Of a DNA stretch of 64,000 bases, positions 1 to 9,288 are shown in pieces. The position numbers and the translations under genes were made by a program. Origin of the DNA: Novosphingobium sp. PhB165 (lineage in GTDB: Bacteria; Pseudomonadota; Alphaproteobacteria; Sphingomonadales; Sphingomonadaceae); the NCBI RefSeq assembly GCF_004341845.1, contig NZ_SLVB01000009.1, forward strand, positions 1 through 64,000, read 5' to 3'. The notes under the pieces are model-generated. The model saw only the letters and a program-made list of their open reading frames with translations, did no database searches and had not been told where the DNA came from. Positions within the stretch are counted from its first letter, which is position 1. Every line of letters starts with the position of its first letter.

Positions 1-321
1 CCCCGATTTTTATCTCGGAGAGCATGTTGCCCGTTTCTGTCTGGCGACCACTAGAAGACCGGGTGGTCCGCTGCGGTGAGAGGCCCTCTAAGTCCCACCA
101 ATGATTCGGTCAAACACAATTTTCAAAAAATCGTCACTCACAGGACAAATGGCAGTTTACCTACGGTTAGCTGCGTTTCCGGGGGCAGATATCGGCAATT
201 CGCAAGGCTCCCGCCACGAGCAGTCGCACCGCCCATCGACCTTCCTGTGACTCAGTCCCCAATGGAGTCGCCAATTGAGCCCTTGGCGCCGTTTCGAACG
301 GACCTTAGGATCCATGCTACG
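1..321. other. Upstream stretch with no recognised gene
   Basis: I see no convincing coding sequence here. An open frame runs through it into the LysR gene, but the translation before position 322 does not resemble a LysR N-terminus. The stretch probably contains the promoter of the LysR gene and the 3' flank of a gene outside the window. Confidence 0.5.
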
Positions 322-1209
322 ATGAACCTGCGCCATATCGAGGTCTTTCACGCGGTCTACACCACCGGATCGGTCAGCGCGGCGGCGCGGCTGCTCCATG
401 TCTCGCAGCCGGCGGTGACCAATCTGCTGCGCCATGCGGAGAGCGTGCTCGGCTTTCCCCTGTTCGAGCGTTCGCGCGGACGACTGGTGCCCACGGCCGA
501 CGCGCACGACCTTTACGCGCAGGCGGACGCGATACAGGGGCAGGTCCAGCAGATGCGTGAGACCGCGCGCAACATGCGGCGGGGACGCGGGCAGACACTG
601 CGTATCTCGACCCTGCCTTCGCTCGGTATGGAATTGCTGCCCGAAGCTCTAGCCGGTTATCTGGCGCGCCATTCCGGAGTGTCGATCGAACTCCACACCA
701 TCCACCATGACGATGTGGCGGCCAAACTCGCCAGGCGGGAGACCGACGTGGTCATCTGCTACACGCCGCCGCGCGATACCCTGCTGAAGAGTACTCTACT
801 CGGCACCGGTGAAATGGTCGCTCTGTTTCAGGAAGCGGACTTTCCCGATGCACCCGAGCCGCTGCCGCTCGCAAGCCTGCAAGACCGCAAGCTGATCGCC
901 ACGTTCGAAAGCGGGCCGCAGGGGCGGATGATTTCCGAGGAACTGGCGCGACGGGAAATAGAGCCCGAGGTGGTTGGCGCGTCGCGCACATTTTTCGTGG
1001 CGGCCGCCATGGCCCGGGCCGGACTGGGCATGACCATCGTCGATACCCATACGGCTTTGGCCATGCAGGCGCCGGGCATGGCGACGCGCAAGCTCGACCC
1101 GCCGCAACGCTACGATATCCACGCGGTCAGTCTGGAGGCCCGCCCCCCTTCGCAACTGGCGCTCGATTTCCTCGATCATCTCCGGACGGTGCTCCAGAGC
1201 CATAAGTAA
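322..1209 (+). CDS. LysR-family regulator, probable D-glutamate catabolism regulator (DgcR-like)
   Basis: A 295-residue LysR-type transcriptional regulator. The start at 322 gives the classical N-terminus MNLRHIEVFHAVYTTGSVSA, followed by the winged HTH (about residues 1-60, with AARLLHVSQPAVTNLLRHAE) and a periplasmic-binding-like effector domain (about 90-290). The open frame extends 82 codons upstream, but those residues are unlike the family, and AGGA lies about 11 bases before the chosen ATG. It precedes dgcN and dgcA on the same strand. In marine bacteria a LysR protein called DgcR controls that gene pair in response to D-glutamate, so this role is inferred from position. The effector was not determined from sequence. 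Confidence 0.85.
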   Translation: MNLRHIEVFHAVYTTGSVSAAARLLHVSQPAVTNLLRHAESVLGFPLFERSRGRLVPTADAHDLYAQADAIQGQVQQMRETARNMRRGRGQTLRISTLPSLGMELLPEALAGYLARHSGVSIELHTIHHDDVAAKLARRETDVVICYTPPRDTLLKSTLLGTGEMVALFQEADFPDAPEPLPLASLQDRKLIATFESGPQGRMISEELARREIEPEVVGASRTFFVAAAMARAGLGMTIVDTHTALAMQAPGMATRKLDPPQRYDIHAVSLEARPPSQLALDFLDHLRTVLQSHK

Positions 1210-1294
1210 GGGTTATGGATCGGGCCCGGCTCGATATGCGCGGGTGGCGACTCGCCGTGCTAGTCGCTGGCTCGTCCACTACGGAGCGAGTTTC

Positions 1295-2308
1295 ATGATC
1301 CCCGGCCCCTTCCTTCTCTATATCGGCGACAAGCGTAATCCCCTCGACGTGAAGACCTCGCGCGGGCTCGCGACGTTCCGCCGCGCGGACTGCATCGGCG
1401 AACTGCGCGATGCCGACTGCCCGGTCTCTCTCGGCCTGCCGCGCATGGATGTGCGCGAGGCGGCGGCGAAAGGCGCGCGATCGCTGGTGCTCGGCATTGC
1501 CACCAGCGGCGGGCGAATGGAGGAGGCGATGATCCCGCAAGTGCTTGCGGCGCTCGACGCCGGGCTCGATGTGGTCTCGGGTCTGCACCAGCATCTCGCC
1601 AGCGAGCCGCGCATTCGCGAGCGTGCAGAGACGCTGGGCCGCCAGTTGATCGACGTGCGCGCCGCGCCCGTAAACCTCAAGGTCGGCACCGGCGCGCCAC
1701 GCGCGGGGCGCAGGGTTCTGACCGTCGGCACCGATTGCGCTGTCGGCAAGATGTACACCTCCATCCACCTCGCCGATGCCCTCAATGCAAGCGGCGTGTC
1801 CGCGCGGTTCCGTGCCACCGGGCAGACCGGCGTGCTGATCGCGGGCGAAGGTGTGGTGATCGACAGCGTGATTGCCGACTTCATCTCGGGGGCCGCCGAA
1901 GCGCTCTCTCCTGCGCGGGAGGACGATGTCTGGGACGTGATCGAGGGGCAGGGATCGCTGTTCAACCCATCTTTCGCGGGCGTCTCGCTTGGCCTGCTGC
2001 ACGGCGCGCAGCCGCAGGCGCTGGTCATGTGCCACGACCCAGCCCGCCCGCATATGCGCGGATTGCCGCATATGCCGGTGCCGGACATCGCCGCCTGTAT
2101 CGAGGAAAACCTGCGCTGCGCCCGGCTGACCAGCCCCCATGCGGAGTTCGTCGGCATATCGATCAACGGCTCCGGCCTTGAGCCTGCCGCAGCCCGCGAC
2201 CTGATCGCCCGGATCGAGAGCGAACTCGGCCTGCCCTGCGTCGATCCGGTCATGACCGGCATGGATGCCGTGGTCGACCGCCTGCTCGCGCGCTTCCCGG
2301 CCGCATGA
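1295..2308 (+). CDS. dgcN: DUF1611 family protein, probable D-glutamate N-acetyltransferase DgcN
   Basis: A 337-residue cytoplasmic protein of the DUF1611 family. The N-terminal half contains the typical KTSRGL segment and the C-terminal half a P-loop-like motif, GTDCAVGKMYT (about residue 147). The described role of DgcN is N-acetylation of D-glutamate, which DgcA then converts to N-acetyl-L-glutamate. The start at 1295 has GGAGCGAG about 6 bases upstream; an in-frame start 17 codons earlier lacks support. It overlaps dgcA by four bases (ATGA), implying translational coupling. The family is recognised from sequence. The D-glutamate assignment rests on the pairing with an enolase-superfamily epimerase and a LysR gene. 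Confidence 0.82.
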   Translation: MIPGPFLLYIGDKRNPLDVKTSRGLATFRRADCIGELRDADCPVSLGLPRMDVREAAAKGARSLVLGIATSGGRMEEAMIPQVLAALDAGLDVVSGLHQHLASEPRIRERAETLGRQLIDVRAAPVNLKVGTGAPRAGRRVLTVGTDCAVGKMYTSIHLADALNASGVSARFRATGQTGVLIAGEGVVIDSVIADFISGAAEALSPAREDDVWDVIEGQGSLFNPSFAGVSLGLLHGAQPQALVMCHDPARPHMRGLPHMPVPDIAACIEENLRCARLTSPHAEFVGISINGSGLEPAAARDLIARIESELGLPCVDPVMTGMDAVVDRLLARFPAA

Positions 2309-3312
2309 GCCGCCGCCTCTCCGTCGGGATCGCGCATCACCGCCTCGCGCGGCCTTTCGCCATCGCGCGGGGCACGCGTGAGGCAATCGAACTGGTGCGC
2401 GTGACGGTGGAGCAGGACGGATGGATCGGCCACGGCGAAGGCGCGCCCAATGCCCGCTACGGCGAGTTCGCACCCGCCGTGGCCGCACAGATCGAGGCTA
2501 TGGCCCCGCTCATCGCCGATGGCATCGGCCGCGAGGAACTGCTGACGGCAATGTCTTCGGGCGCGGCGCGCAATGCCATCGACTGCGCGCTCTGGGATCT
2601 TGAGGCCAAGCTTTCCGGCGTACCCGTGGCCGCGCGTTTCGGGCCGCAGCCTGAGGCGCTGGTCACGGCCGTCACGGTGGGGATCGCCTCGCCGCGCGCC
2701 ATGGCGGAGCGGGCGCGGGACATTGCCCTCGCCCACGGCGTGCAAGATCCGCCGCCGCTGCTCAAGCTCAAGCTGGACGCGCATGACGTGGCCACGCGTG
2801 TTGCCGCCGTACGCGACGCGGCGCCGGGCGCAACGCTGATCGCCGATGCCAACGAGAGCTGGGACATGGCCCTGCTCGAACGCGTCCTGCCCGCACTGGC
2901 CGATGCGCGCATCGCCCTGCTCGAACAGCCCCTGCCCGCCGGTGCCGACGCCGCGCTGAAGGGACTGCGCGCGCCCGTGCCGATATCGGCCGACGAATCC
3001 GTGCATGTCGCCGCCGACATCGCGGAGATCGCCGCGCGCTATTCCCATGTGACGATCAAGCTCGACAAGGCGGGCGGCCTGACCGGCGCGCTGGCATTGG
3101 CAGAGGCGGCGCGGGAGGCGGGCATGGAGGTGATGACCGGCTGCATGCTCTGCTCCTCGCTCTCGGTCGCCGCCGCATGGCCGCTCGCGGCGCAGAGCCG
3201 CTTCGTCGATCTCGACGGGCCGCTCTGGCTGGCGGAGGACATTCCGGATGGCTGCCAAGTGGAAAACGGTCTGCTGCGCGCGCCGCACGGCCTGAAATGG
3301 GGCATCGGCTAA
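2305..3312 (+). CDS. dgcA: Enolase-superfamily epimerase, probable N-acetyl-D-glutamate racemase DgcA
   Basis: A 335-residue member of the dipeptide epimerase / N-acylamino-acid racemase branch of the enolase superfamily. The N-terminal capping domain is about residues 1-110, followed by a barrel. Visible motifs are the KxK base (LKLKLD, about 154), the metal ligands in DANES, EQPL and ADES, and the second-half lysine in IKLDKAGG. The ATGA overlap with the upstream gene indicates one operon. By analogy with DgcA it would racemise N-acetyl-D-glutamate, feeding glutamate or arginine metabolism. An L-Ala-D/L-Glu dipeptide epimerase acting in murein recycling is the main alternative, and adjacency to dgcN favours the first. 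Confidence 0.82.
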   Translation: MSRRLSVGIAHHRLARPFAIARGTREAIELVRVTVEQDGWIGHGEGAPNARYGEFAPAVAAQIEAMAPLIADGIGREELLTAMSSGAARNAIDCALWDLEAKLSGVPVAARFGPQPEALVTAVTVGIASPRAMAERARDIALAHGVQDPPPLLKLKLDAHDVATRVAAVRDAAPGATLIADANESWDMALLERVLPALADARIALLEQPLPAGADAALKGLRAPVPISADESVHVAADIAEIAARYSHVTIKLDKAGGLTGALALAEAAREAGMEVMTGCMLCSSLSVAAAWPLAAQSRFVDLDGPLWLAEDIPDGCQVENGLLRAPHGLKWGIG

Positions 3313-3545
3313 TCCCCAATTCCCGCAAAAAACCATCGAACTGACCCGCGCGCAAAGGTATAAACGCGCTCGGGCGGCAAAGCGAATCGCGGGCGCGCCT
3401 CCCTGAAAACGATACGATCAGTATTGATGGCAGGACAGCGGGCAAACCGGGCTTCCATGATACGCCTTCATGAGCATGTCATGCGGTGGTCATCTTGCCG
3501 GGAACCTGCCTGCGGGTCCGATTTTCGGGCCGAGAGGGGGACAAT

Positions 3546-5387
3546 ATGGCCACCAATCAGGACATGCCCGCGGCCCGGCCGCTCAAGATCTTCGCGCTGG
3601 ACCCGCAATTCACCACCTTTCCCGGCAACCGAACCTCGATAGAGGTCGATTTCGAACCGCTCGGCCCCGGCCCGGAGGGAGACCGGGTAGTCGTGGTCGA
3701 TTACGACGGCGGCAACGACTGCACCTATCTGCCCTGCAATCTCGAAGATCCCTCGGTGCTGATGCAGGGCGGGATCGCCCATTCCGAGTCCAATCCGCAA
3801 TTCCACCAGCAGATGGTCTATGCCGTGGCGATGCGGACGGTGCGCGCGTTCGACAAGGCGCTCGGCCGCCGCCTGAAGCTCTATCGCGACAAGTCCCACC
3901 CCAAGCTGCGGCTGATCCCCCATGCTTTCGTCGGCGCCAATGCCTTCTACGATCCGGCACTGCATGCCGTGCTGTTCGGCTATTTCCGCGCCGATCCACA
4001 GGATCCCGGGGCGAACCTGCCCAATCAGGTGATCTTCACCTGTCTATCGCACGACATCATCGTCCACGAGGTGACGCACGCCCTGATCAACCGCCTGCGC
4101 CCGCACTTTCTGGAAGCGACCAATCCCGACCTGCTCGCCTTCCACGAAGGCTTTGCCGACCTTGTCGCTCTGTTCCAGCATTTCACTTATCCGGTCACGC
4201 TGCGCGCGCTGGTGCGGCAGGCGCGGGGCGATGTCGGCACCGGGTCGATCCTCAACGAGATCGCCGTCCAGTTCGGGCAGGCCACACGCACCGGCAATGC
4301 CCTGCGATCGGCCATGCGGTCGCCCGATATCAAGCTCTCGCCCGATATCGCCGAGCCCCATGCGCGCGGCGGCATCCTGCTCGCCGCCGTGTTCGATGCC
4401 TTCAAGGCCGCCTATATCGATGCGACCGGACCGCTGATCCGGCTGGCGACCGGCGGCTCCGGCATCCTGCCTGCGGGCGAGCTGCACCCCGAACTGATCG
4501 ACGAACTGTCCAAGGCCGCCTCGCGCATAGCCGACGAGACGCTGACGATGATCGTCCGCGCCTTCGACTACACCCCGCCGATGGACATGACCTTCGGAGA
4601 CTTCCTGCGCGCAACGGTCACCTCGCATGCCGTCGTCGCCCCGGATGACCGGCTCGGCCTGCGCGCCGCGCTGATCGAGGCGTTCCGCGCCCGCGCGATC
4701 TATCCCGAAGGCGTGCTCTCACTCTCCGAAGGCTCGGTGACATGGCCCGAGGCCGATCCTGCGATGACCCGGATCGATCTGACCGACGCGCTCGACTGGT
4801 TCCATTATGACGCGGTCTATTCCAGCCTCGATCCGATGCGCCGCAGGCGCTCGCTGAATCAGGAGGACGATTCCGAACACGAGCGCGACACCCGCTACGA
4901 CGAATTGCAGGCCAACGCGGCCAAGGCGATCCACCGATATGCAGACAGCGCCAAGGTGCGCGCCGAACTGGGCCTGCACCCCACGCTGACGGTCTCGGTG
5001 CGCAGCTTCCACCGCGTCGCGCGGGTCAGCCAGGACGGGCGCATCCTCAACGAGATCGTGTTCCGGCTCGAACAGCAGGACAACGACGCTGCCGGGGATC
5101 CGCGCTTCGGCGGCCTCCCCCTGCGCGGCGGCTGCACCGTGATCGCCAGCGCCGATGGCCGCATCCGCTACGTCATCGGCAAACAACTGCCGATGCCGCC
5201 GCAGCCGGGCGCGGCGGGAACGCCGGTGGCGCCGGACAAGGGCGCGCTGCGCATCGAGGCGGTGGCCGCCTTCGTCCAGCAGTGCGACCTGGCCGATCCG
5301 ATGAGCACCTATCGCGATCCGCGCGGGGTGGCCGATCGCATGATCGCCCGTGCCAGCCTGCGCGCGCTGCATGGGGGAGGATGCTAA
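3546..5387 (+). CDS. Putative zinc metalloprotease of the gluzincin (M4-like) type
   Basis: A 613-residue protein with a clear zinc-protease signature: HEVTH at residues 174-178 and a downstream HEGFADLV in which Glu201 could be the third ligand, as in thermolysin-like gluzincins. There is no signal peptide, so a cytoplasmic location is expected. The C-terminal third (about 430-613) has no recognised domain. The start at 3546 follows GAGAGGGGG at about 6 bases; earlier in-frame starts are unsupported. Its stop codon overlaps the start of the next gene by one base (TAATG), so the two are very probably coupled. I do not recognise the exact family beyond the peptidase motif, and the substrate is unknown. 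Confidence 0.75.
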   Translation: MATNQDMPAARPLKIFALDPQFTTFPGNRTSIEVDFEPLGPGPEGDRVVVVDYDGGNDCTYLPCNLEDPSVLMQGGIAHSESNPQFHQQMVYAVAMRTVRAFDKALGRRLKLYRDKSHPKLRLIPHAFVGANAFYDPALHAVLFGYFRADPQDPGANLPNQVIFTCLSHDIIVHEVTHALINRLRPHFLEATNPDLLAFHEGFADLVALFQHFTYPVTLRALVRQARGDVGTGSILNEIAVQFGQATRTGNALRSAMRSPDIKLSPDIAEPHARGGILLAAVFDAFKAAYIDATGPLIRLATGGSGILPAGELHPELIDELSKAASRIADETLTMIVRAFDYTPPMDMTFGDFLRATVTSHAVVAPDDRLGLRAALIEAFRARAIYPEGVLSLSEGSVTWPEADPAMTRIDLTDALDWFHYDAVYSSLDPMRRRRSLNQEDDSEHERDTRYDELQANAAKAIHRYADSAKVRAELGLHPTLTVSVRSFHRVARVSQDGRILNEIVFRLEQQDNDAAGDPRFGGLPLRGGCTVIASADGRIRYVIGKQLPMPPQPGAAGTPVAPDKGALRIEAVAAFVQQCDLADPMSTYRDPRGVADRMIARASLRALHGGGC

Positions 5388-6622
5388 TGCCGGATATCAC
5401 CATCTCGATGTTCAATGTCGGCTTCGGCGACTGCTTTCTGGTGGAGATCCCCTTCCCCGAGAAAATGTGCCGCATCCTCTTCGACTGCGGCCGCCACAAG
5501 GGCGGGGCGGACGAGAACCAGAAGCTTGCCGAACGGGTGATCGCCGCCGCCGGCGACAGCGACGGCAGCGCCCGGATCGACCTCGTCGTCGGCACGCACC
5601 GTCACAAGGACCATGTCAGCGGTTTTGCCGCCAGCGGCTGGGACAAAGTGCAGGTCGCCGAAGTCTGGATGCCATGGACCGAGAACCCGCAGGACCCCGC
5701 CGCGCGCGGCATGGTCGAGCGGCAGGTGCGCAGCGCCGCGCTTGCGCGGATGGCGCTGGCGCCCGCGCTGGCCGCCGCGCCGAACGGATCCGCGCAGGCA
5801 TTGGCCGGGGCGGACGCAATGCTTTCCCTCGCGCTCAGCAACGAGGCGGCGATGGACACGCTCTATTCCGGGTTCGCCGGAAAGCCGGTTCGCCGCTACC
5901 TGCCCGATGCCGACGCGCCGCAAGTACCGCTCGGCCTCGCCGGTTTTCCCGGCCTGCGTTTTCACGTCATGGGGCCCTCGCGCGATGCGGCAGCACTGGC
6001 AGTGATGGACCCACCGCGCGCCGAGACGTTCCGGCACCTCGCGATGGCGCAGGATGCCGCCGGAAGCGGCCAACTCTCGCCCTTCCCCGCGCGCTGCCGG
6101 ATCGATCCCGAAGCACTGTCACCGCGCCAGCGCCAGATGCTCTCGGCCCGCCTCTCCGCCGCCGACATGGCGACGATCCGGGGCATGTCCGACGGGGTGG
6201 ATCTCGTCGGCCTCGCGGCCGAGATCGATGCGGCGATCAACAACACCAGCCTTGTCATCCTGATCGAAGTGGGCGCCGCGCGGCTGCTGTTCTGCGCCGA
6301 TGCGCAGTGGGGCAACTGGAAATCGATCCTCGCCGATCCGCACTGGTGCGACCTGATCCGCGAGACGACTTTCCTGAAAGTGGGCCACCACGCCAGCCAC
6401 AATGCCTCGCCGGTGACACTGATCGACACACTGCTGCCAAAGAGCATTCCGGCGATGGTTTCGGTGGATCCCAAGGCCTATTCGAACGTGCCCTATCAGG
6501 GACTGGTCGACGAGATGAAAGGCCCGCGCGCGATGAACGTGGTGCGCAGCGACCTTCCCGCGCAGGCCCAGGGCGTCGTCAGGGCGGACGCGGATGTGAT
6601 CGTGATGAAAGTGCCGTTTTAG
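5387..6622 (+). CDS. ComEC/Rec2-like metallo-beta-lactamase-fold hydrolase
   Basis: A 411-residue metallo-beta-lactamase-fold protein. It begins ISMFNVGFGDCFLVEIPF, typical of stand-alone ComEC-like domains, and carries the HxHxDH metal motif as HRHKDH at residues 71-76. The later ligands are present as LLFCADAQWGNW (Asp) and FLKVGHHASHN (His). Between the two motif sets is an alpha-helical insertion of roughly 150 residues, longer than usual. There are no membrane segments, so this is not a DNA-uptake channel; stand-alone relatives occur in defence and toxin-like gene pairs. It is translationally coupled to the upstream metalloprotease-like gene. The substrate is unknown and a nuclease or phosphodiesterase role is only a guess. 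Confidence 0.8.
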   Translation: MPDITISMFNVGFGDCFLVEIPFPEKMCRILFDCGRHKGGADENQKLAERVIAAAGDSDGSARIDLVVGTHRHKDHVSGFAASGWDKVQVAEVWMPWTENPQDPAARGMVERQVRSAALARMALAPALAAAPNGSAQALAGADAMLSLALSNEAAMDTLYSGFAGKPVRRYLPDADAPQVPLGLAGFPGLRFHVMGPSRDAAALAVMDPPRAETFRHLAMAQDAAGSGQLSPFPARCRIDPEALSPRQRQMLSARLSAADMATIRGMSDGVDLVGLAAEIDAAINNTSLVILIEVGAARLLFCADAQWGNWKSILADPHWCDLIRETTFLKVGHHASHNASPVTLIDTLLPKSIPAMVSVDPKAYSNVPYQGLVDEMKGPRAMNVVRSDLPAQAQGVVRADADVIVMKVPF

Positions 6623-6784
6623 GCGGAGCCGATTGCTGCGCAACGGCGATGGACGACGCGCGAGGACCTTCGCGCGACTGAATCGCTGCTTTTCAGAGAT
6701 TCAGTCCGGAAGCCGCCTTTCCCGAACCACCGCCGAATACGCCGTTACGCGTTTGCCATGGCGATCCCGACAGTTGCCATGTGT

Positions 6785-7705
6785 TCAGCTGTCCTGCCCC
6801 GGCTTCCAACCGCTCTCGGCCAGCACGGCTTTTGGGTCTTTCAGGTCCAATAGCGTGCGAAGCGCTGCGCGCTTGTCCTTGGCTTTGGTGTAATATGCTT
6901 TGGCAATTCGATAGCCTTCCCAATATCCGAGATCGCCCGGATGGTCGGGAGTGCCAACGCCATTATACAGCCAATCCGATATGTCGGCTTTATCGGCATC
7001 GGCCACAAATCTGGCGTCTATTTCCTTCACATGTCCCTGCGTCCATTTTTGCAGATGCACGTTGCCTACTTGACCGGAAATTAGCTCACCGACGAGTTCG
7101 GCAACGCCCTCGATAAGAGACTGCCTTAAGACTGTGGTTGGAGCGTTGTCATCGTCAAGCTCCGGGGCTTGCTGAACATGCCCGTATTCGTGCGAGATCA
7201 GATGGAAAAGGCGTTCCGACAGGTCGGGTTGCAACCAGGATGATCTGCACACGACCTCAAGGCCAATCAACACGCCCGCCTTGCCGGTTGTGCCTCCACT
7301 GTTATTCCTTCCGATCAGGATCGTCACGGGCGGGAAAGTCGCCTGAGGATCGAGATCGGAAAGCTTCCGGAAGGCCACTTCCAACTTGCGGGTAACCGTT
7401 GGCAGAACGTCCATGCACGTTCGCGCCTGATCGTAGATGGAGCGATTTTGTTGGATGGTCTGTGCCAGCGACGTACCGGAGATGATCCGATGGGGGACGA
7501 ACTGGCGAACACCATCGCTTCCCGCGTCGATGTAATCCTGCTGCAGTACGCTGCTGCTCGGCGTGCCATTGGCCGCATCATATAGCTTGTAGAAAAGCGC
7601 TACGTCGCTGGTCCGTATCTGGCCCAAGTCGCTTGCGTCGGCCGGAAAGATAACGGCACCGATTGCCGCGATGCCGACCATCAAATAGCCAAATTTTCTG
7701 CGCAA
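6785..7705 (-). CDS. Secreted zinc metalloprotease-like protein (HEYGH motif)
   Basis: A 306-residue protein with an N-terminal signal sequence (basic start MRRKF, hydrophobic stretch, PADASDLG cleavage region about residue 25), so probably periplasmic. Residues 172-176 read HEYGH, and an EGVAELVGEL segment about 30 residues later could supply the third metal ligand, as in DUF2268-type putative zinc proteases. The middle region (IDAGSDGVRQFVPHRI) also resembles that group. The gene stands alone between a convergent MBL gene and a repeat-bearing intergenic region. The peptidase assignment rests on the motif only, and its substrate is unknown. Confidence 0.65.
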   Translation of the reverse strand: MRRKFGYLMVGIAAIGAVIFPADASDLGQIRTSDVALFYKLYDAANGTPSSSVLQQDYIDAGSDGVRQFVPHRIISGTSLAQTIQQNRSIYDQARTCMDVLPTVTRKLEVAFRKLSDLDPQATFPPVTILIGRNNSGGTTGKAGVLIGLEVVCRSSWLQPDLSERLFHLISHEYGHVQQAPELDDDNAPTTVLRQSLIEGVAELVGELISGQVGNVHLQKWTQGHVKEIDARFVADADKADISDWLYNGVGTPDHPGDLGYWEGYRIAKAYYTKAKDKRAALRTLLDLKDPKAVLAESGWKPGQDS

Positions 7706-8113
7706 CTTACGCCCCCTTCGCTCCGCTTCTCGCAGTCTATGCGCTGTAAGGGCAGCTTGCCAGTGGTCTGGTATTAAAACCTGCTTATCGGAAAGCCCGC
7801 AAGACAGGTCGTAGACAGCAAGCCCGGCCCGCGCCTAATCCACAAATAGAGGGATGGCAGTTCTGCCTGAATCGGGATGCTGCGCGCTTCATATATAGTC
7901 ACCGCTACCTTCCACTCTGCCCAATTGCCTTCTCTGCCCAATTGTCTTCCAACCCGCTCAGGCTGAGCTTGTCGAAGCCCCCGGAGGCGCAGCGCGAGGT
8001 TCACATCCTTCGACAGGCTCAGGATGAGCGGGGGTAGGAGGGGGACGGCGGCGGTTAAGCCAGCGGCGTACATCAGTGCGCAATACCCGCCGGAACGGGC
8101 ATTCGTTCACACC
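7706..8113. other. Intergenic region with an inverted repeat, no gene seen
   Basis: About 400 bases separate the metalloprotease-like gene from the DUF2235 gene. The only structure I can support is the inverted-repeat element at 7953-8033. A 99-codon open frame on the minus strand across it is just the translation of that repeat and is not a gene. Confidence 0.6.
7953..8033. repeat. Dispersed inverted repeat, type A (CTGAGCTTGTCGAAG family)
   Basis: Two arms containing CTGAGCTTGTCGAAG and CTTCGACAGGCTCAGG face each other about 28 bases apart and could form a long hairpin. The same arms occur at 24921-25000 inside cobN. Elements like this are widely scattered in sphingomonad and related genomes; the translation of one arm contains the familiar LSLSKD string. 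Confidence 0.85.
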
Positions 8114-9238
8114 CTAAGGCGCGGATTGCGAAAGCTTCACTGCCCCATCGGGCAAAGCGTAACCGGGAATTTCCCAGGCCACATCGTGCACCACCGGCGC
8201 AGGCGGCAGGCTGCGGCGGCGGAACAGGTTCATCCGCCACTCCCAGCGCTTGCAGTCGAAATTCCAGTGCTTCTTCGGCACGAACTCCGCCAGCGCCCAG
8301 AACCACGGGTGCATGCCGTAATGCACTTTGGCATTGGGACTTTCCGGCGCATAGAGGCCGCCGTCCTTGCCAAGGACTTGCGCCAGCCGGTCCGGATCGA
8401 GCAAGAGGCCGGCCTTCTCCGCTTCCTGCGCCATCCACTCCAGCGGGTACTTGGAAATCCCGCTCTCGGCCTCGGGCCAGCCGCCACCGACATCGCAGTG
8501 GGTGCCGGGAAACCAGACCTCGCGAATGTCGCGCCGGGGATCGGCTGCAAACCAGTTGACCCGAAAGAACCCCCTCCGCTCGTCGAGCGCCTTGGCATGA
8601 CGGACGATAGCGACATCGGGATTGGCGCGGGTGTAGGGAATGGTGAGCGGGCTGCCGATCCAGCCGACCGAATTGACGGTGTCCCACACGCCCAGAAAAT
8701 GAACCGGGCAATCGCGCGCCGAAATCGTGCCCTTGAAATCGGAGGCGAGCTGCTCGCAGGCCTGATAGTCGGCACCCGGTTTCGCCCGGGCCATGGTCCA
8801 GAGCATCTTCACCGCATAGGGGACCAAGGGGTCGTTTCCGCGCATGGCAAGGCCATAGCAATGGAGCATCGCGGCCACGACGCGCGCGGTATAGGCGCCG
8901 CGGCTGAACCCGAAGATGTAGACGCGGTCTCCGGGCCGATAGGTGTCGGCAAGGTAACGGTAGGTGTCGGCAATGTCGTCCTGCAAACCATAGCCGAAAG
9001 CGAGCCCGGCAAGCTCACCCAGCCAGCGTCCGGTGCGGGTTCCGATCCCGGTCGGCGCACGGGTGCCAATGCCGGGGTGGTAATAGACGGCCTGTCTTTC
9101 CTCGTCCTTCACCAGTGCGTGAAAGAGTTTGATGACGCTGGTACGGTCACGGGAGAACTGGTTTGAGGTACCGTCGCAGCAAACGACGATATTACGTCCG
9201 GCGAATTCTTGGCCCGTTTCCTCCGGCATCTCGATCAT
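8114..9238 (-). CDS. DUF2235 (Tle1-like) alpha/beta hydrolase
   Basis: A 374-residue DUF2235 protein. It opens with NIVVCCDGTSNQF, the family hallmark, and carries the serine-hydrolase elbow GFSRGAYTAR near residue 110. A second typical segment is GVWDTVNSVGW. DUF2235 proteins include Tle1 phospholipase effectors of type VI secretion and many uncharacterised housekeeping relatives. No VgrG, PAAR, adaptor or immunity gene is adjacent, so an effector role is not supported. I chose the ATG at 9238, preceded by GGGGGG; an upstream GTG at 9250 and an ATG at 9229 are alternatives. Confidence 0.85.
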   Translation of the reverse strand: MIEMPEETGQEFAGRNIVVCCDGTSNQFSRDRTSVIKLFHALVKDEERQAVYYHPGIGTRAPTGIGTRTGRWLGELAGLAFGYGLQDDIADTYRYLADTYRPGDRVYIFGFSRGAYTARVVAAMLHCYGLAMRGNDPLVPYAVKMLWTMARAKPGADYQACEQLASDFKGTISARDCPVHFLGVWDTVNSVGWIGSPLTIPYTRANPDVAIVRHAKALDERRGFFRVNWFAADPRRDIREVWFPGTHCDVGGGWPEAESGISKYPLEWMAQEAEKAGLLLDPDRLAQVLGKDGGLYAPESPNAKVHYGMHPWFWALAEFVPKKHWNFDCKRWEWRMNLFRRRSLPPAPVVHDVAWEIPGYALPDGAVKLSQSAP

Positions 9239-9288
9239 CCCCCGGAACACCGAACAAGCGGTGACGTAATGTCGGGCCGATCATGCCT

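Noticed and set aside
7774..8073. A 99-codon minus-strand frame between the metalloprotease-like and DUF2235 genes
   Set aside because: Most of it is the translation of the type A inverted repeat; no start signal or homology supports a gene.
8114..9238. A type VI secretion effector (Tle1) assignment for the DUF2235 protein
   Set aside because: No VgrG, adaptor, immunity or structural T6SS gene is nearby; DUF2235 alone does not prove an effector.
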